Positions 50,292-59,041 of a DNA stretch of 64,000 nucleotides are shown in pieces. Both the position numbers and the translations under genes were made by a program. The DNA is taken from assembly GCA_024234575.1 (NCBI GenBank), contig JACKOB010000005.1:434001-498000 (forward strand), written 5' to 3'. This DNA is from Hahellaceae bacterium. Its GTDB lineage: Bacteria; Pseudomonadota; Gammaproteobacteria; Pseudomonadales; Oleiphilaceae. The notes below the pieces were generated by a model. That model saw only the letters and a program-made list of their open reading frames with translations, was not told where the DNA came from and did not search any database. Positions within the stretch are counted from its first letter, which is position 1. Each line of letters begins with the position of its first letter.

Positions 50292-50327
50292 TGCGGGAGG
50301 CGAGGCAAGAAGCCGCCTTCCCGCCCT
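50292..50327 (+). terminator. GC-rich hairpin after the DUF6160-like gene
   Basis: GCGGGA-GGCG pairs with CGCC-TTCCCGC with one bulge. No clear T-tract follows, so termination strength is uncertain. Confidence 0.55.
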
Positions 50328-50395
50328 AAAAATGAATACCAACTCACCAAAATTAAAATTTGCATAGGTATCTGATTTGTAAGGACCACTTTTAC

Positions 50396-50941
50396 ATGAT
50401 TACGCTCTTTGAGAATTACAAACTACCTTGTATTGTTTTCTGCGCACTTCTGACCATCACTTGCGTCACCTGCGCCAAAGAAACTGACGACCAAGAACCG
50501 CATCCTATTCAAAATACAACAGATGAAGCAGAGGCAAATTTAAAGTATCTGTTAGGACATGCATTACAAAAATCCAAAGTATTACAGGAAACTCACGGGG
50601 ACTTTGCTCCTTATGGAGCAGCACTTTTCCCAGATGGGGCCGTAAAATATGTATGGTTAGCTAAACCTGGTGAAGCAATTAATGACCCGGCTCTGAGCTT
50701 GCCATTTATAAGACAGGCACTAAACAACCAGGCTCTCGCTAAGCAAATTATTGGCTCAGCAGTGATATACAAATATCAGAAGAAAGGGCAAAAAATACCT
50801 CAGCTAACAGTAGAACTAGAATACATGACGGGGCTGTCAATGGCTTTCGCTACAGAAATGATAGTGGATCACAACAACACCATATCATGGGGTAATAACA
50901 GTAATGGCCCTCTTGTGCCAAAAGTTTTTACGCTGAAGTGA
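50396..50941 (+). CDS. Small exported protein of unknown function
   Basis: The start is the ATG at 50396 (the frame extends 12 codons upstream without a good signal). A hydrophobic segment LPCIVFCALLTITCVTC at about 8-26 ends in Cys, which may be a lipobox-like site or a normal signal peptide. The mature part of about 160 residues has no recognised domain. It follows the DUF6160-like gene and could be co-transcribed if the hairpin is weak. Confidence 0.6.
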   Translation: MITLFENYKLPCIVFCALLTITCVTCAKETDDQEPHPIQNTTDEAEANLKYLLGHALQKSKVLQETHGDFAPYGAALFPDGAVKYVWLAKPGEAINDPALSLPFIRQALNNQALAKQIIGSAVIYKYQKKGQKIPQLTVELEYMTGLSMAFATEMIVDHNNTISWGNNSNGPLVPKVFTLK

Positions 50942-51021
50942 AATCAGAAAACCAGATCGATAAAACCTTTATAAACGAATACATAACGCAGCTTTAAACA
51001 GCAAACAGACTAAGATTAAAA

Positions 51022-52056
51022 TCAAATAGAAGGTGCCTTCTTTGCCTCTCTCCGAACCTCTCCGGGAGTTTTGCCCGTCCAGCCTCGGTAGGCGCGGGTA
51101 AAGCTAGCCTGATCACCAAAGCCGAGTTTGCTAGCGATATCAACGAGAGGCATAGGTGTCTCTCGCAAATACAGTTCCGCAAAACTTTTTCTTATCTCGT
51201 TACTAATTTCCCGAAACGAGGTGCCTTCCTCGGCCAATTGCTGACGAAGATAACGAGAACTCATACTTAAAAGCTCCGCGCTTCTCTCGATACTTACCTG
51301 ACCAGGTCTTTTCATAATATGCTCACGGATTTTTTCAGCTATTCGGCCACTGCTTTCAGTATTGACTTGCAAGTCTGATGGCTGGTTAAGATGCTTGTTC
51401 TTGGCAATGGAATAAACCACTTTAAGCTTTTTAGTTTTATCCGAACGCTGAATAAGAGGGAGCGTCACCTGATTATGCTCGGCACCAAAGTTCCAATGCG
51501 TGCTGGGCGCGAGTGACAACCATTCATCATCGGGGATGACTGATTCGAAATTACAGTCAAAACGCATATTTAAGCAAATTTTAGATGCTACAGCGTAAAT
51601 ACTACCCATGTAGATCTTTGCCATAAAAGATCTGGTAACACCGATGTCCCAGGTGTCACGAAGGCGAATAACGGCATCTCGGCCGCTGTGCAAAACTTCC
51701 ATATCAAAAAGAGGCAAGCAAATTCGAATATGCTTCACTACCGTTTCAATTAATTGAGACTGATTCTCTCGACTTAAAAGCATGTACCCAAAGAGGCCAT
51801 GTGCGTCTAGATCTAATTGCTGTCCAAATTCAAAAGCGGCTTTCTCATCACGCAATAGCCACTGTGCAGTTTCCAACGCGGGGATAATCTGATTCATAGA
51901 CAGATATGAGTCCGGGTTATCTACTTGCAATTCAGTCATAGGATGGTGCGCTTGAATAGCCGCCCTGCTTATACCTTTAGAGCTTAGAAACTTAAGAAAG
52001 CGGGCTGCATACCGAGCAGACACCAGGGGAACATCATAAGTCAGCGATTCCTGCAT
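51022..52056 (-). CDS. AraC-family transcriptional regulator (Arabinose_bd-type N-terminus)
   Basis: The start is the ATG at 52056 behind AAAGGAGAG; a GTG at 52098 also keeps the frame. Residues 1-200 form the ligand-binding domain of the type found in OruR/ArgR-like and hydrocarbon-gene AraC regulators. The last 100 residues are a two-helix-turn-helix DNA-binding domain (RSAELLSMSSRYLRQQLAEE and LVDIASKLGFGDQASFTRAY). It converges on the exported-protein cluster and is the obvious local candidate to bind the shared upstream blocks. Effector unknown. Confidence 0.88.
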   Translation of the reverse strand: MQESLTYDVPLVSARYAARFLKFLSSKGISRAAIQAHHPMTELQVDNPDSYLSMNQIIPALETAQWLLRDEKAAFEFGQQLDLDAHGLFGYMLLSRENQSQLIETVVKHIRICLPLFDMEVLHSGRDAVIRLRDTWDIGVTRSFMAKIYMGSIYAVASKICLNMRFDCNFESVIPDDEWLSLAPSTHWNFGAEHNQVTLPLIQRSDKTKKLKVVYSIAKNKHLNQPSDLQVNTESSGRIAEKIREHIMKRPGQVSIERSAELLSMSSRYLRQQLAEEGTSFREISNEIRKSFAELYLRETPMPLVDIASKLGFGDQASFTRAYRGWTGKTPGEVRREAKKAPSI

Positions 52057-52294
52057 GGACTCTCCTTTTGTGTCCGAACAACCAAAATCTTTCACCACTC
52101 TTAACCAGAGCTTCTTATTTACAGGCTTTCATAACTAACAATGAGCACAGCTACGCAAAAACTGAGAGCTCAACCACCGTAGGAAAAAACCTCAACTATA
52201 ACCCACTCGGAACAAGCATTTTCAGCGCACACTTGTAATTTTATTATATACATACATGCATTTAAAAAATGATCATTAATTCACAAAAAGCTAA

Positions 52295-53461
52295 GGACTC
52301 TCTGATTAATTCCTAAAATGTTATACGATTAGATCCGAATCCACCAACCCGGTACGGCCATGAAACAGCAAAGTTTAGAAGCCAGCGGCTTTGAGGTTTA
52401 TCGAAAGAAAACGCGTAAGGAAATGTTTCTGGATGAAATGAGCCAGATTATTCCCTGGGAAGAGTTATGCGAGGCCATCAAACCCTTCTACCCAGAACCA
52501 CCTAAAGGTGCAGGACGTAAACCGGTCGGGTTAGCGCGAATGTTACGCATCCATTTTCTGCAACATTGGTTTGAATTATCGGATCCCGGAGCGGAGGAAG
52601 CCCTCTATGATTCCAGGGCTATGCGTATGTTTGTTGGGATTGATTTGGGTAAAGAACCTGTTCCTGACGAAACGACAATTTGTAAATTTCGCCACCTGAT
52701 GGAGAAAAACAATTTGGGTGGTGAGCTATTTCGCCTCGTGAATGTGTATTTGGAAGAAAATGGTTTAAAGGTTTCTCGAGGTACGATTGTTGATGCCACG
52801 ATTATTAACGCACCGAGTTCAACCAAAAACAAAGACAAGCGGCGTGATCCCGAAATGCACCAGACTAGAAAAGGCAATCAGTGGTACTTTGGCATGAAGA
52901 CACACATCGGAGTGGACAGCAAAACGAAGTTAATTCACTCGATCGCAGTGACGCCTGCTAACACACACGACTCACAGGTGTTAGAAGATTTGCTTCATGG
53001 TGAAGAAACGCGAATATGGGGTGATTCAGCTTATGCAGGTCAAAAAGAAGTCATCAAATTGCATGCGCCAAATGCCAAAGATTTTACGCAAAGAAAAGCC
53101 TATCGCAATAGACGGTTGAGTGAAAAAGAGCAGTCGGCTAACCGACAGAAGTCGAAAATCAGGTCACGCGTAGAACACATCTTCGGGATAATGAAAAACC
53201 AATTTGGCTACAAAAAGGTTCGTTATCGTGGGATAGATAAAAATGCCAATGCAGTGTTTACCAAGTGCGCCTTGGTGAATATGGTATTGGCCAGAAGGCA
53301 TTTTCAACCTGCTTAGCAGGAAAGTTGCGCCTGAATGGCGCCAAACGGCCGCTTGAAGTGGCCAAGTAGAACAAAAAAGGCTTCGGCCTTTTAGAAATAG
53401 ACATATTCAAGAAGTAAATAGTATGCCAGGTCTGGAAAAAGAGTCATTGATCAGACCTTCC
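52295..53461 (+). mobile_element. Complete IS5-family insertion sequence
   Basis: Ends GGACTCTCTGATTAAT (from 52295) and the complement of GGAAGGTCTGATCAAT (to 53461) match in 12 of 16 positions. The flanks are CTAA duplications (52291-52294 and 53462-53465), the preferred YTAR-type target of the IS5 subgroup. 1,167 bp, one transposase. A small hairpin AAGGC-TTCG-GCCTT with a T-run (about 53375-53393) lies near the right end and probably stops transcription. Confidence 0.92.
52360..53316 (+). CDS. IS5-family DDE transposase
   Basis: 318 residues. Catalytic Asp in GTIVDATIINAP, second Asp in WGDSAYAG and Glu in RSRVEHIFGIMKNQFGY; N-terminal PDETTICKFRHLMEK is typical of the IS5 subgroup. Reading frame intact. 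Confidence 0.95.
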   Translation: MKQQSLEASGFEVYRKKTRKEMFLDEMSQIIPWEELCEAIKPFYPEPPKGAGRKPVGLARMLRIHFLQHWFELSDPGAEEALYDSRAMRMFVGIDLGKEPVPDETTICKFRHLMEKNNLGGELFRLVNVYLEENGLKVSRGTIVDATIINAPSSTKNKDKRRDPEMHQTRKGNQWYFGMKTHIGVDSKTKLIHSIAVTPANTHDSQVLEDLLHGEETRIWGDSAYAGQKEVIKLHAPNAKDFTQRKAYRNRRLSEKEQSANRQKSKIRSRVEHIFGIMKNQFGYKKVRYRGIDKNANAVFTKCALVNMVLARRHFQPA

Positions 53462-53662
53462 CTAAGCATATATAGTCTCTTAGCAATAGGTTACCTCAGC
53501 TAACACATGTGATTCTATTGGCTGTAAAATCGCTAACAAACGTCATTTTGGCCAATACTTCAACATTTCAAACATTACCGCGTTTATGCATTTCTGTACC
53601 ATATTTCACTTAGCAACATATTTGATAAGCATGTATGTTTTTAAAACACCTTTAGAACATAC

Positions 53663-53887
53663 ATGTTCTTTTTTGAAGATATTTTAGGCCATTTATTGCA
53701 AGGCAACAGAAAATCGAACATGCGTAAAATCACAGGCGAAGACATTAATTATTGGATAGACAGCGAGCAATTAACGTTGGTAGATTGTTGGATTGACGGC
53801 CTAAATTGTTCAAAGCATGACCTAAATCACAAATTTGAAGTGAATAAAAAGGCCCGCATATGTGATCTAGTTAGCCGGTACGCCTGA
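53663..53887 (+). CDS. Hypothetical small protein (up to 74 aa)
   Basis: Not recognised. A shorter form from the internal Met near 53720 (RKITGEDINYWIDSEQLTLV) is equally possible. Acidic/mixed composition, two Cys near the middle, no membrane segment. It stands between an IS5 element and a pseudogene, so its reality is uncertain. Confidence 0.3.
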   Translation: MFFFEDILGHLLQGNRKSNMRKITGEDINYWIDSEQLTLVDCWIDGLNCSKHDLNHKFEVNKKARICDLVSRYA

Positions 53888-53980
53888 GGAAATTTAAAAG
53901 GTTCGTGATTGGAAGCACCCGAGTGGGCGAAGCTGTTGCCTACTGGATAACAGGCAGGCAACAGAATGGTAATCATTCGA

Positions 53981-54461
53981 TCAAGGATTAATAGCCAACA
54001 ACTCAACATCAAAAATCAGGGTTGAACTCGGTGCAATTTTGCCAACACCGCGATCACCATAGGCCAGACCGCTTGGTATAAACAAACGGGTTTTCTCACC
54101 AACTACCATTAACTGCACGCCCTCAGTCCAACCTTTAATAACCTGATTCAAACCAAAATCGATGGGCTCGCCCCGGTCGACAGAGCTATCAAAAACAGTA
54201 CCGTTGATTAATGTGCCATGATAATGCACCCGAACGAACCCGATCAGTGGCGGTGGGGTGAACCGTTCCCGTACCGGTGGTTAAAACCTTGTACTGCAAT
54301 CCAGATGCCGTGGTTTTTACACCCTCAGCTTTAGCGTTTTCTGCCAGAAAAGCAGCCCCCTTTGCAGCACTTTCACTAGCGATTTGCTTAGTGTTCGTGG
54401 CATAACGAACCAGAAGAAAAACCACGCCGATAAGTACAATCGCAGAAATTATTTTTAACAC
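53981..54461 (-). pseudogene. FKBP-type peptidyl-prolyl isomerase gene broken by a 4-bp duplication
   Basis: The 5' part (from 54461) encodes an N-terminal membrane anchor IISAIVLIGVVFLLV and the start of an FKBP domain ([17 protein letters not shown]). After TATDRVR the frame should pass to [16 protein letters not shown], but a tandem CGAACGAA at 54231-54238 (plus strand) shifts it. Removing one CGAA restores a single frame to 53981. The downstream part holds the rest of the FKBP domain ([26 protein letters not shown]). The intact enzyme would be about 159 residues and membrane-anchored. An intact FKBP (fklB) remains at 17103. Confidence 0.88.
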
Positions 54462-54510
54462 GTTAGATTCCTAAATAAAGTAAATGGCAAACGAATGATC
54501 AGCACGAATG

Positions 54511-55176
54511 TTACCCTACTCCCCGACCAAACAACACGCCATCCGTTGTTGTTTTCCAGGGTGTGTACTTTTTCATCACCTGCTGAAATGCATCGCTTTC
54601 GAGAAACTGTGTCAGCCAATTTCGCAGTGCCGGGTACGGCGCCTGATCGAACCACTCCTTATCTACCAACGCAAATTGCCGCACAAAAGGGGCGATTGCC
54701 GCGTCGGTAAAACCGAACTGAACACCAGAAAGAAACCTTGTCGTCACTAATTGCTCTTCCAATTGCTGCAAAAAAACTTCGCCTCGCGCCCGATACACCT
54801 CGACTGAAAACTCAGGGTACCCTACAGAGTATTTGTAATGATCAAGATGCGTTTTAAAATCATGGTCATTGGTATTAATCCACGCTTCACGCAGCCTGCA
54901 GGAGGCATCGACACGTTGATCACTTTGCCAGCTATTCGTTTCTGACTGGGTGAGTGCCCATTGCATAATATCGAGACTCTCATCTATAACCTCACCATTG
55001 GGTAGCACCAGCACGGGCACAGTGCCTTTGGCAGAGGCTTCTATCATATCCACAGGCTTACGCTTCAGTTCTACCTCACGCAGTTCAACGCAAAGACCGC
55101 TTTGCCAAATAGCCAGGCGGGCACGCATCGCATAAGGACAACGGCGAAAAGAATACAAAACAGGCAGTACAGTCAC
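54511..55176 (-). CDS. Glutathione S-transferase family protein
   Basis: Thioredoxin-fold N-terminal domain with the active-site-like CPYAMRARLAIW at residues about 13-24, then cis-Pro and the glutathione site GTVPVLVLPNGEVIDESLDI. The C-terminal helical domain runs from about 90. 221 residues is normal. Substrate unknown. It is 49 bp from the broken FKBP gene on the same strand. Confidence 0.87.
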   Translation of the reverse strand: MTVLPVLYSFRRCPYAMRARLAIWQSGLCVELREVELKRKPVDMIEASAKGTVPVLVLPNGEVIDESLDIMQWALTQSETNSWQSDQRVDASCRLREAWINTNDHDFKTHLDHYKYSVGYPEFSVEVYRARGEVFLQQLEEQLVTTRFLSGVQFGFTDAAIAPFVRQFALVDKEWFDQAPYPALRNWLTQFLESDAFQQVMKKYTPWKTTTDGVLFGRGVG

Positions 55177-55278
55177 AGGTACATCATCTATAAAGGGTGA
55201 AAGCCAAAGCTTGCGCGAAAAAGAATCGTGATAAGATGCCTCATCAATATAAACGTCACTGAGTAGAGCAAAAGCATC

Positions 55279-55824
55279 ATGGCACTGAAGGCAACTATTT
55301 TCAAAGCTGAATTACAGATTTCCGACATGGATAGAAACTACTATGCCAGCCATGATCTCACGATCGCCCGTCACCCCTCAGAAACAGATGAGCGAATGAT
55401 GCTGCGCATTCTTGCTTTTGCCCTGCATGCCAGCGAGCACTTAAGCTTCACAAAAGGCATCAGTACAGATGATGAGCCAGACCTGTGGTCGAAGAATCTC
55501 TCTGGTGAAATCGAATTATGGATAGAGCTGGGCCAACCTGACGAAAAGCGCGTGCGCAAAGGCTGCGGCAGGGCGAAGTCGGTTATCGTTTATAGCTTTG
55601 CCGGTAATGCTGGAGACATCTGGTGGCAACAAAACCGCAGCAAGCTGGAAAGATACTCAAACCTGATGGTAATGGCTATTGCCGAGGCACAACGCAAAAC
55701 CCTTACAACCCTCACTCATCGCACGATGAAGCTGCAGTGTACTATTCAAGATGGCACCGTTTGGCTAAGTGACGATAGCCACAATATTGAGGTAACCCCC
55801 ACCTATCTTAAACGACTGGATTAA
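55279..55824 (+). CDS. yaeQ: YaeQ family protein
   Basis: 181 residues matching YaeQ throughout: ATIFKAELQISDMDRNYYAS, RHPSETDERMMLRILAFALH, and ELWIELGQPDEKRVRKGCGR. The fold is PD-(D/E)XK-like with an unclear molecular role; it was once linked to RfaH-type antitermination. Single gene diverging from the GST. Confidence 0.93.
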   Translation: MALKATIFKAELQISDMDRNYYASHDLTIARHPSETDERMMLRILAFALHASEHLSFTKGISTDDEPDLWSKNLSGEIELWIELGQPDEKRVRKGCGRAKSVIVYSFAGNAGDIWWQQNRSKLERYSNLMVMAIAEAQRKTLTTLTHRTMKLQCTIQDGTVWLSDDSHNIEVTPTYLKRLD

Positions 55825-55947
55825 CGCTGACTTTGGCTGTATTAAACGGCCAAAAAAGCACCGTAATTTCACAATTTTGTCACCTAAGCGTAATATTTAA
55901 ACACTTGTTTCAATTTGTTTATTTACAGTGGGTTAATTAGTTTTTCA

Positions 55948-55987
55948 AGAAGATATTCACGTAGTTATCCACAGTTTGTGTGCATAA
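55948..55987 (+). repeat. Intergenic DnaA-box-pair element, copy 3
   Basis: AGAAGATATT (55948-55957), 7 bp, TTATCCACA (55965-55973), 5 bp, TGTGCATAA (55979-55987). Between convergent yaeQ and the DUF2956 gene, so not a promoter site for either. Confidence 0.78.
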
Positions 55988-56043
55988 TAATAGGTGATCA
56001 AACAAACACAAAACAGGGTCTAGCGCAGCAAAAATCGAGCATT

Positions 56044-56373
56044 TCAAAATCCATAAAAAGCAAAGACAACCCCGAAAAACATCCACGACAAAACAAGCAA
56101 TATCCAAGGCAGCCGGGTATTACTGTCCACATTAGAAATATCATCTGCTGGCTGCACGACTTCAGCTGCCACCTGCTTTTTACTTAGCTTGTCGCGCTCA
56201 CGCATTTTGGCTTTTTGCTGTTTTTTATACTGTTCTATGCCTTTTTGCACACCTTGCGCAATTAAACGCGTTTGTTCTTTCGTTTGCCCAGGCTTTTGTG
56301 TGCCACGCGCGACAGCAAGCGACTCTTGTTTAGTTTGTTCTGAAACAGTTTTTCGATGTGAATATTTCGCCAT
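56044..56373 (-). CDS. DUF2956 family membrane protein
   Basis: 109 residues. A conserved basic N-terminal half (LAVARGTQKPGQTKEQTRLI then AQGVQKGIEQYKKQQKAK) is followed by a C-terminal membrane segment (WILLVLSWMFFGVVFAFYGF). This matches DUF2956 of gammaproteobacteria. The positively charged part should face the cytoplasm. Function unknown. Confidence 0.85.
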   Translation of the reverse strand: MAKYSHRKTVSEQTKQESLAVARGTQKPGQTKEQTRLIAQGVQKGIEQYKKQQKAKMRERDKLSKKQVAAEVVQPADDISNVDSNTRLPWILLVLSWMFFGVVFAFYGF

Positions 56374-56436
56374 AAAAACACACTACATGATTTAGCAAAT
56401 TGTAAGTCACCGCGAATTATTGCCAATCGCCGTGCC

Positions 56437-56482
56437 GATAGTTCCAAAATGTACTGATAGTTCCAAAATGTACTGATAGTTC
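56437..56482. repeat. 19-bp tandem repeat, 2.4 copies
   Basis: GATAGTTCCAAAATGTACT occurs at 56437-56455 and 56456-56474, with a partial third copy GATAGTTC to 56482. Reiterated short units like this occur at the ends of some IS21-type elements, so it may be an IS scar (inference). Confidence 0.9.
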
Positions 56483-56674
56483 AGCAGATAGTCGACATAA
56501 AAGGTATTTTTCGGTCAATCTTTCCCTGGTTTAGAAAGCCACAGAAGCCTTGTGTATTGAATAATTTGTTTGTTTTTTAGGCCACACGGTTACTCCCGTA
56601 TACTTTTTAAACACATCCTGAAACCCCTTGTAAATACTGGCTAAGGTAGATTTCTTAAGATGTTGCTAAGTGAG

Positions 56675-56697
56675 TTATCCACAGAAGTTGTGCATAG
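56675..56697 (+). repeat. Intergenic DnaA-box-pair element, copy 4 (variant)
   Basis: TTATCCACA (56675-56683), 5 bp, TGTGCATAG (56689-56697). The upstream AGAAGATAT block is degenerate here (AAGATGTTG). Confidence 0.68.
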
Positions 56698-56818
56698 ATA
56701 AGGATTATAAAACAACCATCTATTGTGAAAAGGCAGACATCTGTCACTGAACTACCATTTTGCTGCAGGGTCTGATCTCATAGACGAAAAATACAACATC
56801 AGCAATCAGAGAGGCTCT

Positions 56819-57337
56819 ATGCGTAACCCCAACAATCTGTTTAGTCGATTTATCAGGGACTTGCCTCCGGGAGAGGTTGCATGGATAGGTTTGCGTCCAC
56901 AACGCAAGCAGCCCATGACCTCAGTCATTGAAGTAAAGGCACTTTATAATCAAGGCTTAGAAGGGGATCATCGCAGCATGTCGGCGTCACCTTCGAACAG
57001 GCAGGTAACGATAATTTCTGAAGAGTATCTCGTGCAAATTGCACACTATCTTGGTCAGCCTTCCATTTCTCCAGAGCTGGTCAGGCGCAATCTTGTGGTC
57101 AAGAACATCAATCTGGCGGCATTGCGCTACCAGCAATTTAGAATTGGAGAGTCAATATTCGAAGCCACTGCATCCTGTCCACCCTGTGCCAAAATGGAAC
57201 TGGCATTAGGCCCCGGTGGTGTCGCCGCCATGCTAGGACATGGCGGAATCTGCGCAAAAGTCGTAAAAGAAGGAAGAATTAGCGTGGGCGATAGCGTTCA
57301 GATTTACCACCTACAACCCGACCTGTTTGCTGACTAA
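56819..57337 (+). CDS. MOSC domain protein
   Basis: 172 residues covering a MOSC (molybdenum cofactor sulfurase C-terminal) fold: GLEGDHRSMSASPSNRQVTI, LVRRNLVVKNINLAALRYQQ, and the Cys-containing FEATASCPPCAKME. MOSC proteins bind Mo-cofactor and act in detoxification of N-hydroxylated bases or sulfur transfer (YiiM-like). The start has AGAGAGG six bases upstream. No moco genes nearby. Confidence 0.88.
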   Translation: MRNPNNLFSRFIRDLPPGEVAWIGLRPQRKQPMTSVIEVKALYNQGLEGDHRSMSASPSNRQVTIISEEYLVQIAHYLGQPSISPELVRRNLVVKNINLAALRYQQFRIGESIFEATASCPPCAKMELALGPGGVAAMLGHGGICAKVVKEGRISVGDSVQIYHLQPDLFAD

Positions 57338-57353
57338 ACAGCTAGTCAAAGTA

Positions 57354-57866
57354 TCAGAATGACACTTCAATACCTTGCTGCTTTATTTTGATATCGCTCA
57401 GGGTGGGAGTAAACGTATTGCCAGTCAGCTGTTTAACGTCAAGCAGCACAATCACAGGCATATCCTGCCCAACCAGCTGGGTCACCTGGTTAACCAAATC
57501 CTGATTCTCTGCTGCAGGCTTATCAATCCAGTCCAGGCTGGCGATTTTCGGTTTTACGAGTTGCAACTGCTGATTTTTCGAGTCAAAGCGAATACCACCA
57601 CGTAACATGGTTTTTGCCTGAGCCGTTTGCCCCGACACCTGATCACTTATCGCAATTTTCAGCGTGATTCCTATCTCTTGGGATGACTCGTAAAAATGTG
57701 GCTGTGGATTGGTCAGGCGAATCCGGTTAGTACCCATTTGTGTTTCATAGGGGAAAGTCAGCGATAACACACTATTGATCTGCGGCTCTTTAATCATAAA
57801 AGAAAAAGCCCAGCTATAAGTGGCAACTGCCATTACCAGAATAAATAAGACAGATTTTACGTGCAT
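57354..57866 (-). CDS. DUF1439 family exported protein (YceB-like)
   Basis: From the ATG at 57866 a signal peptide VKSVLFILVMAVATYSWA is followed by a domain of about 150 residues (INSVLSLTFPYETQMG, LDWIDKPAAENQDLVN, PVIVLLDVKQLTGN) typical of DUF1439/YceB. Longer starts at 57926 and 57953 add a basic stretch unlike a signal. Unlike E. coli YceB, no lipobox Cys is seen. Function unknown. Confidence 0.78.
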   Translation of the reverse strand: MHVKSVLFILVMAVATYSWAFSFMIKEPQINSVLSLTFPYETQMGTNRIRLTNPQPHFYESSQEIGITLKIAISDQVSGQTAQAKTMLRGGIRFDSKNQQLQLVKPKIASLDWIDKPAAENQDLVNQVTQLVGQDMPVIVLLDVKQLTGNTFTPTLSDIKIKQQGIEVSF

Positions 57867-58047
57867 CGCATTCGTTTTAATCCGTTGAAAAACGTTTGTT
57901 TTTATTAACTTTGTTTTTAGTAACATAGAGGTAGCCCTGCAAAAGATGAACAAGATCGCTCCATTCTATCTGCATAGATTTAAAGTGACAGGGGAAAAGA
58001 ATTAAATAATGGAAACAACTAATGCCGAGCCGATGAATCCCAGGCGA

Positions 58048-58842
58048 CTAGCGATAGCGCTGAAGTATTTTTTCGATGGTACCATCCGCCCGCATAGCCG
58101 CGGCTGCTTTCTGCAGATTCGGTATTGACACAGGCGTTTTGGGAGAAAACGAACAATACCTGTCTTTGACGTCATCAACTAATGGCTCGATACGGAAAGC
58201 ACCAGAATCCTCACGCCCTTTTAACAAATAACCCGAAATAAATTTCTCGATAATAATGGCATCAACACGCTTTAAGGCCAGCATATCGATGTTCTGCTGG
58301 TTCGAGTTAACGTCGACTCTTACGACGTGCCCTTGTGAGACTGCCGCCATCAAAGCAGGAGAGTATTTAAACCCCCGTATCGCTCCGATAACCAATCCTT
58401 TCAGATTATCCCTATGCGTCAAACTGATTGGACTATCCACCCTTACCATAAAGTGGTCAGACGAGGTATACATTGGTTCCGACCAGAACAGCTTGTCTGC
58501 CTGCGCAGTCCAGGCCGGATTCCACTCGCAGTAAACATGCACATCGCCGTTGATAAGCGAAAACGGCAGTCTCTTGCGGGGAATAAGTTTAAACGCTGGC
58601 GTCGCACCCACTCGCGCAGCCAGCTCAAGACCCATATCATATATAACGCCACTGGCGATTTCGCCAGATGACTCGTTAACAATTGCTATCGGTGGCGCAT
58701 TATGTGAACCATAAGCCACAACCAACTGCGGGCGACCTTCGGCTAGCGCCTCAGCCGAGAGGCACACCGAACAAATAACCAGCCGCAATTGACTTAAAAG
58801 AACGTTGAAACTCAATTTTGTTCGTCCAAATATGTTAGGCAC
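58048..58842 (-). CDS. Periplasmic solute-binding-like protein (family 3-type), orphan
   Basis: Signal-like N-terminus (LLSQLRLVICSVCLSAEALA), then a binding-protein fold of about 225 residues (LVVAYGSHNAPPIAIVNESS, VYCEWNPAWTAQADKLFWSE, RVDAIIIEKFISGYLL). No transporter genes around. It diverges from yqhD over 199 bp. Ligand unknown. Confidence 0.75.
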   Translation of the reverse strand: MPNIFGRTKLSFNVLLSQLRLVICSVCLSAEALAEGRPQLVVAYGSHNAPPIAIVNESSGEIASGVIYDMGLELAARVGATPAFKLIPRKRLPFSLINGDVHVYCEWNPAWTAQADKLFWSEPMYTSSDHFMVRVDSPISLTHRDNLKGLVIGAIRGFKYSPALMAAVSQGHVVRVDVNSNQQNIDMLALKRVDAIIIEKFISGYLLKGREDSGAFRIEPLVDDVKDRYCSFSPKTPVSIPNLQKAAAAMRADGTIEKILQRYR

Positions 58843-59041
58843 TAGCCAATATTATAGTCTCCATAAAGCAAAACCACAGGATACAACATTTATTTTTAGA
58901 AACAGTCTAGCCCTCACATATCACTGCCTTTACATAGTAGATAGTCGCGGACGCTTTCGTTCACATAACGTACGGATGGGCAGAGACTTTGCCTGCAATA
59001 TATTGCAGACTATCGACAACCGTTTCTATGGTAGGACCACA

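Larger units (their letters stand above)
56374..56818. other. Intergenic region with a tandem repeat and a DnaA-box-pair element
   Basis: 445 bp between divergent genes. It holds a 19-bp tandem repeat (56437-56482) and copy 4 of the DnaA-box-pair element (56675-56697). No gene was recognised. Confidence 0.5.

Noticed and set aside
53981..54461. Programmed frameshift in the FKBP gene
   Set aside because: The shift is caused by a tandem 4-bp duplication, not a slippery heptamer with a downstream structure.
56437..56482. CRISPR array
   Set aside because: Only 2.4 copies, 19-bp units with no spacers and no cas genes.
36004..56697. Replication origin suggested by the DnaA-box-like 9-mers
   Set aside because: The sites are scattered over 20 kb, one pair each, and no dnaA, dnaN, gidA or parAB genes or AT-rich unwinding region accompany them.
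58805..59041. N-terminal extension of YqhD
   Set aside because: The 79 residues upstream of Met at 59042 have no similarity to the family and overlap the promoter and 5' end of the divergent binding-protein gene.
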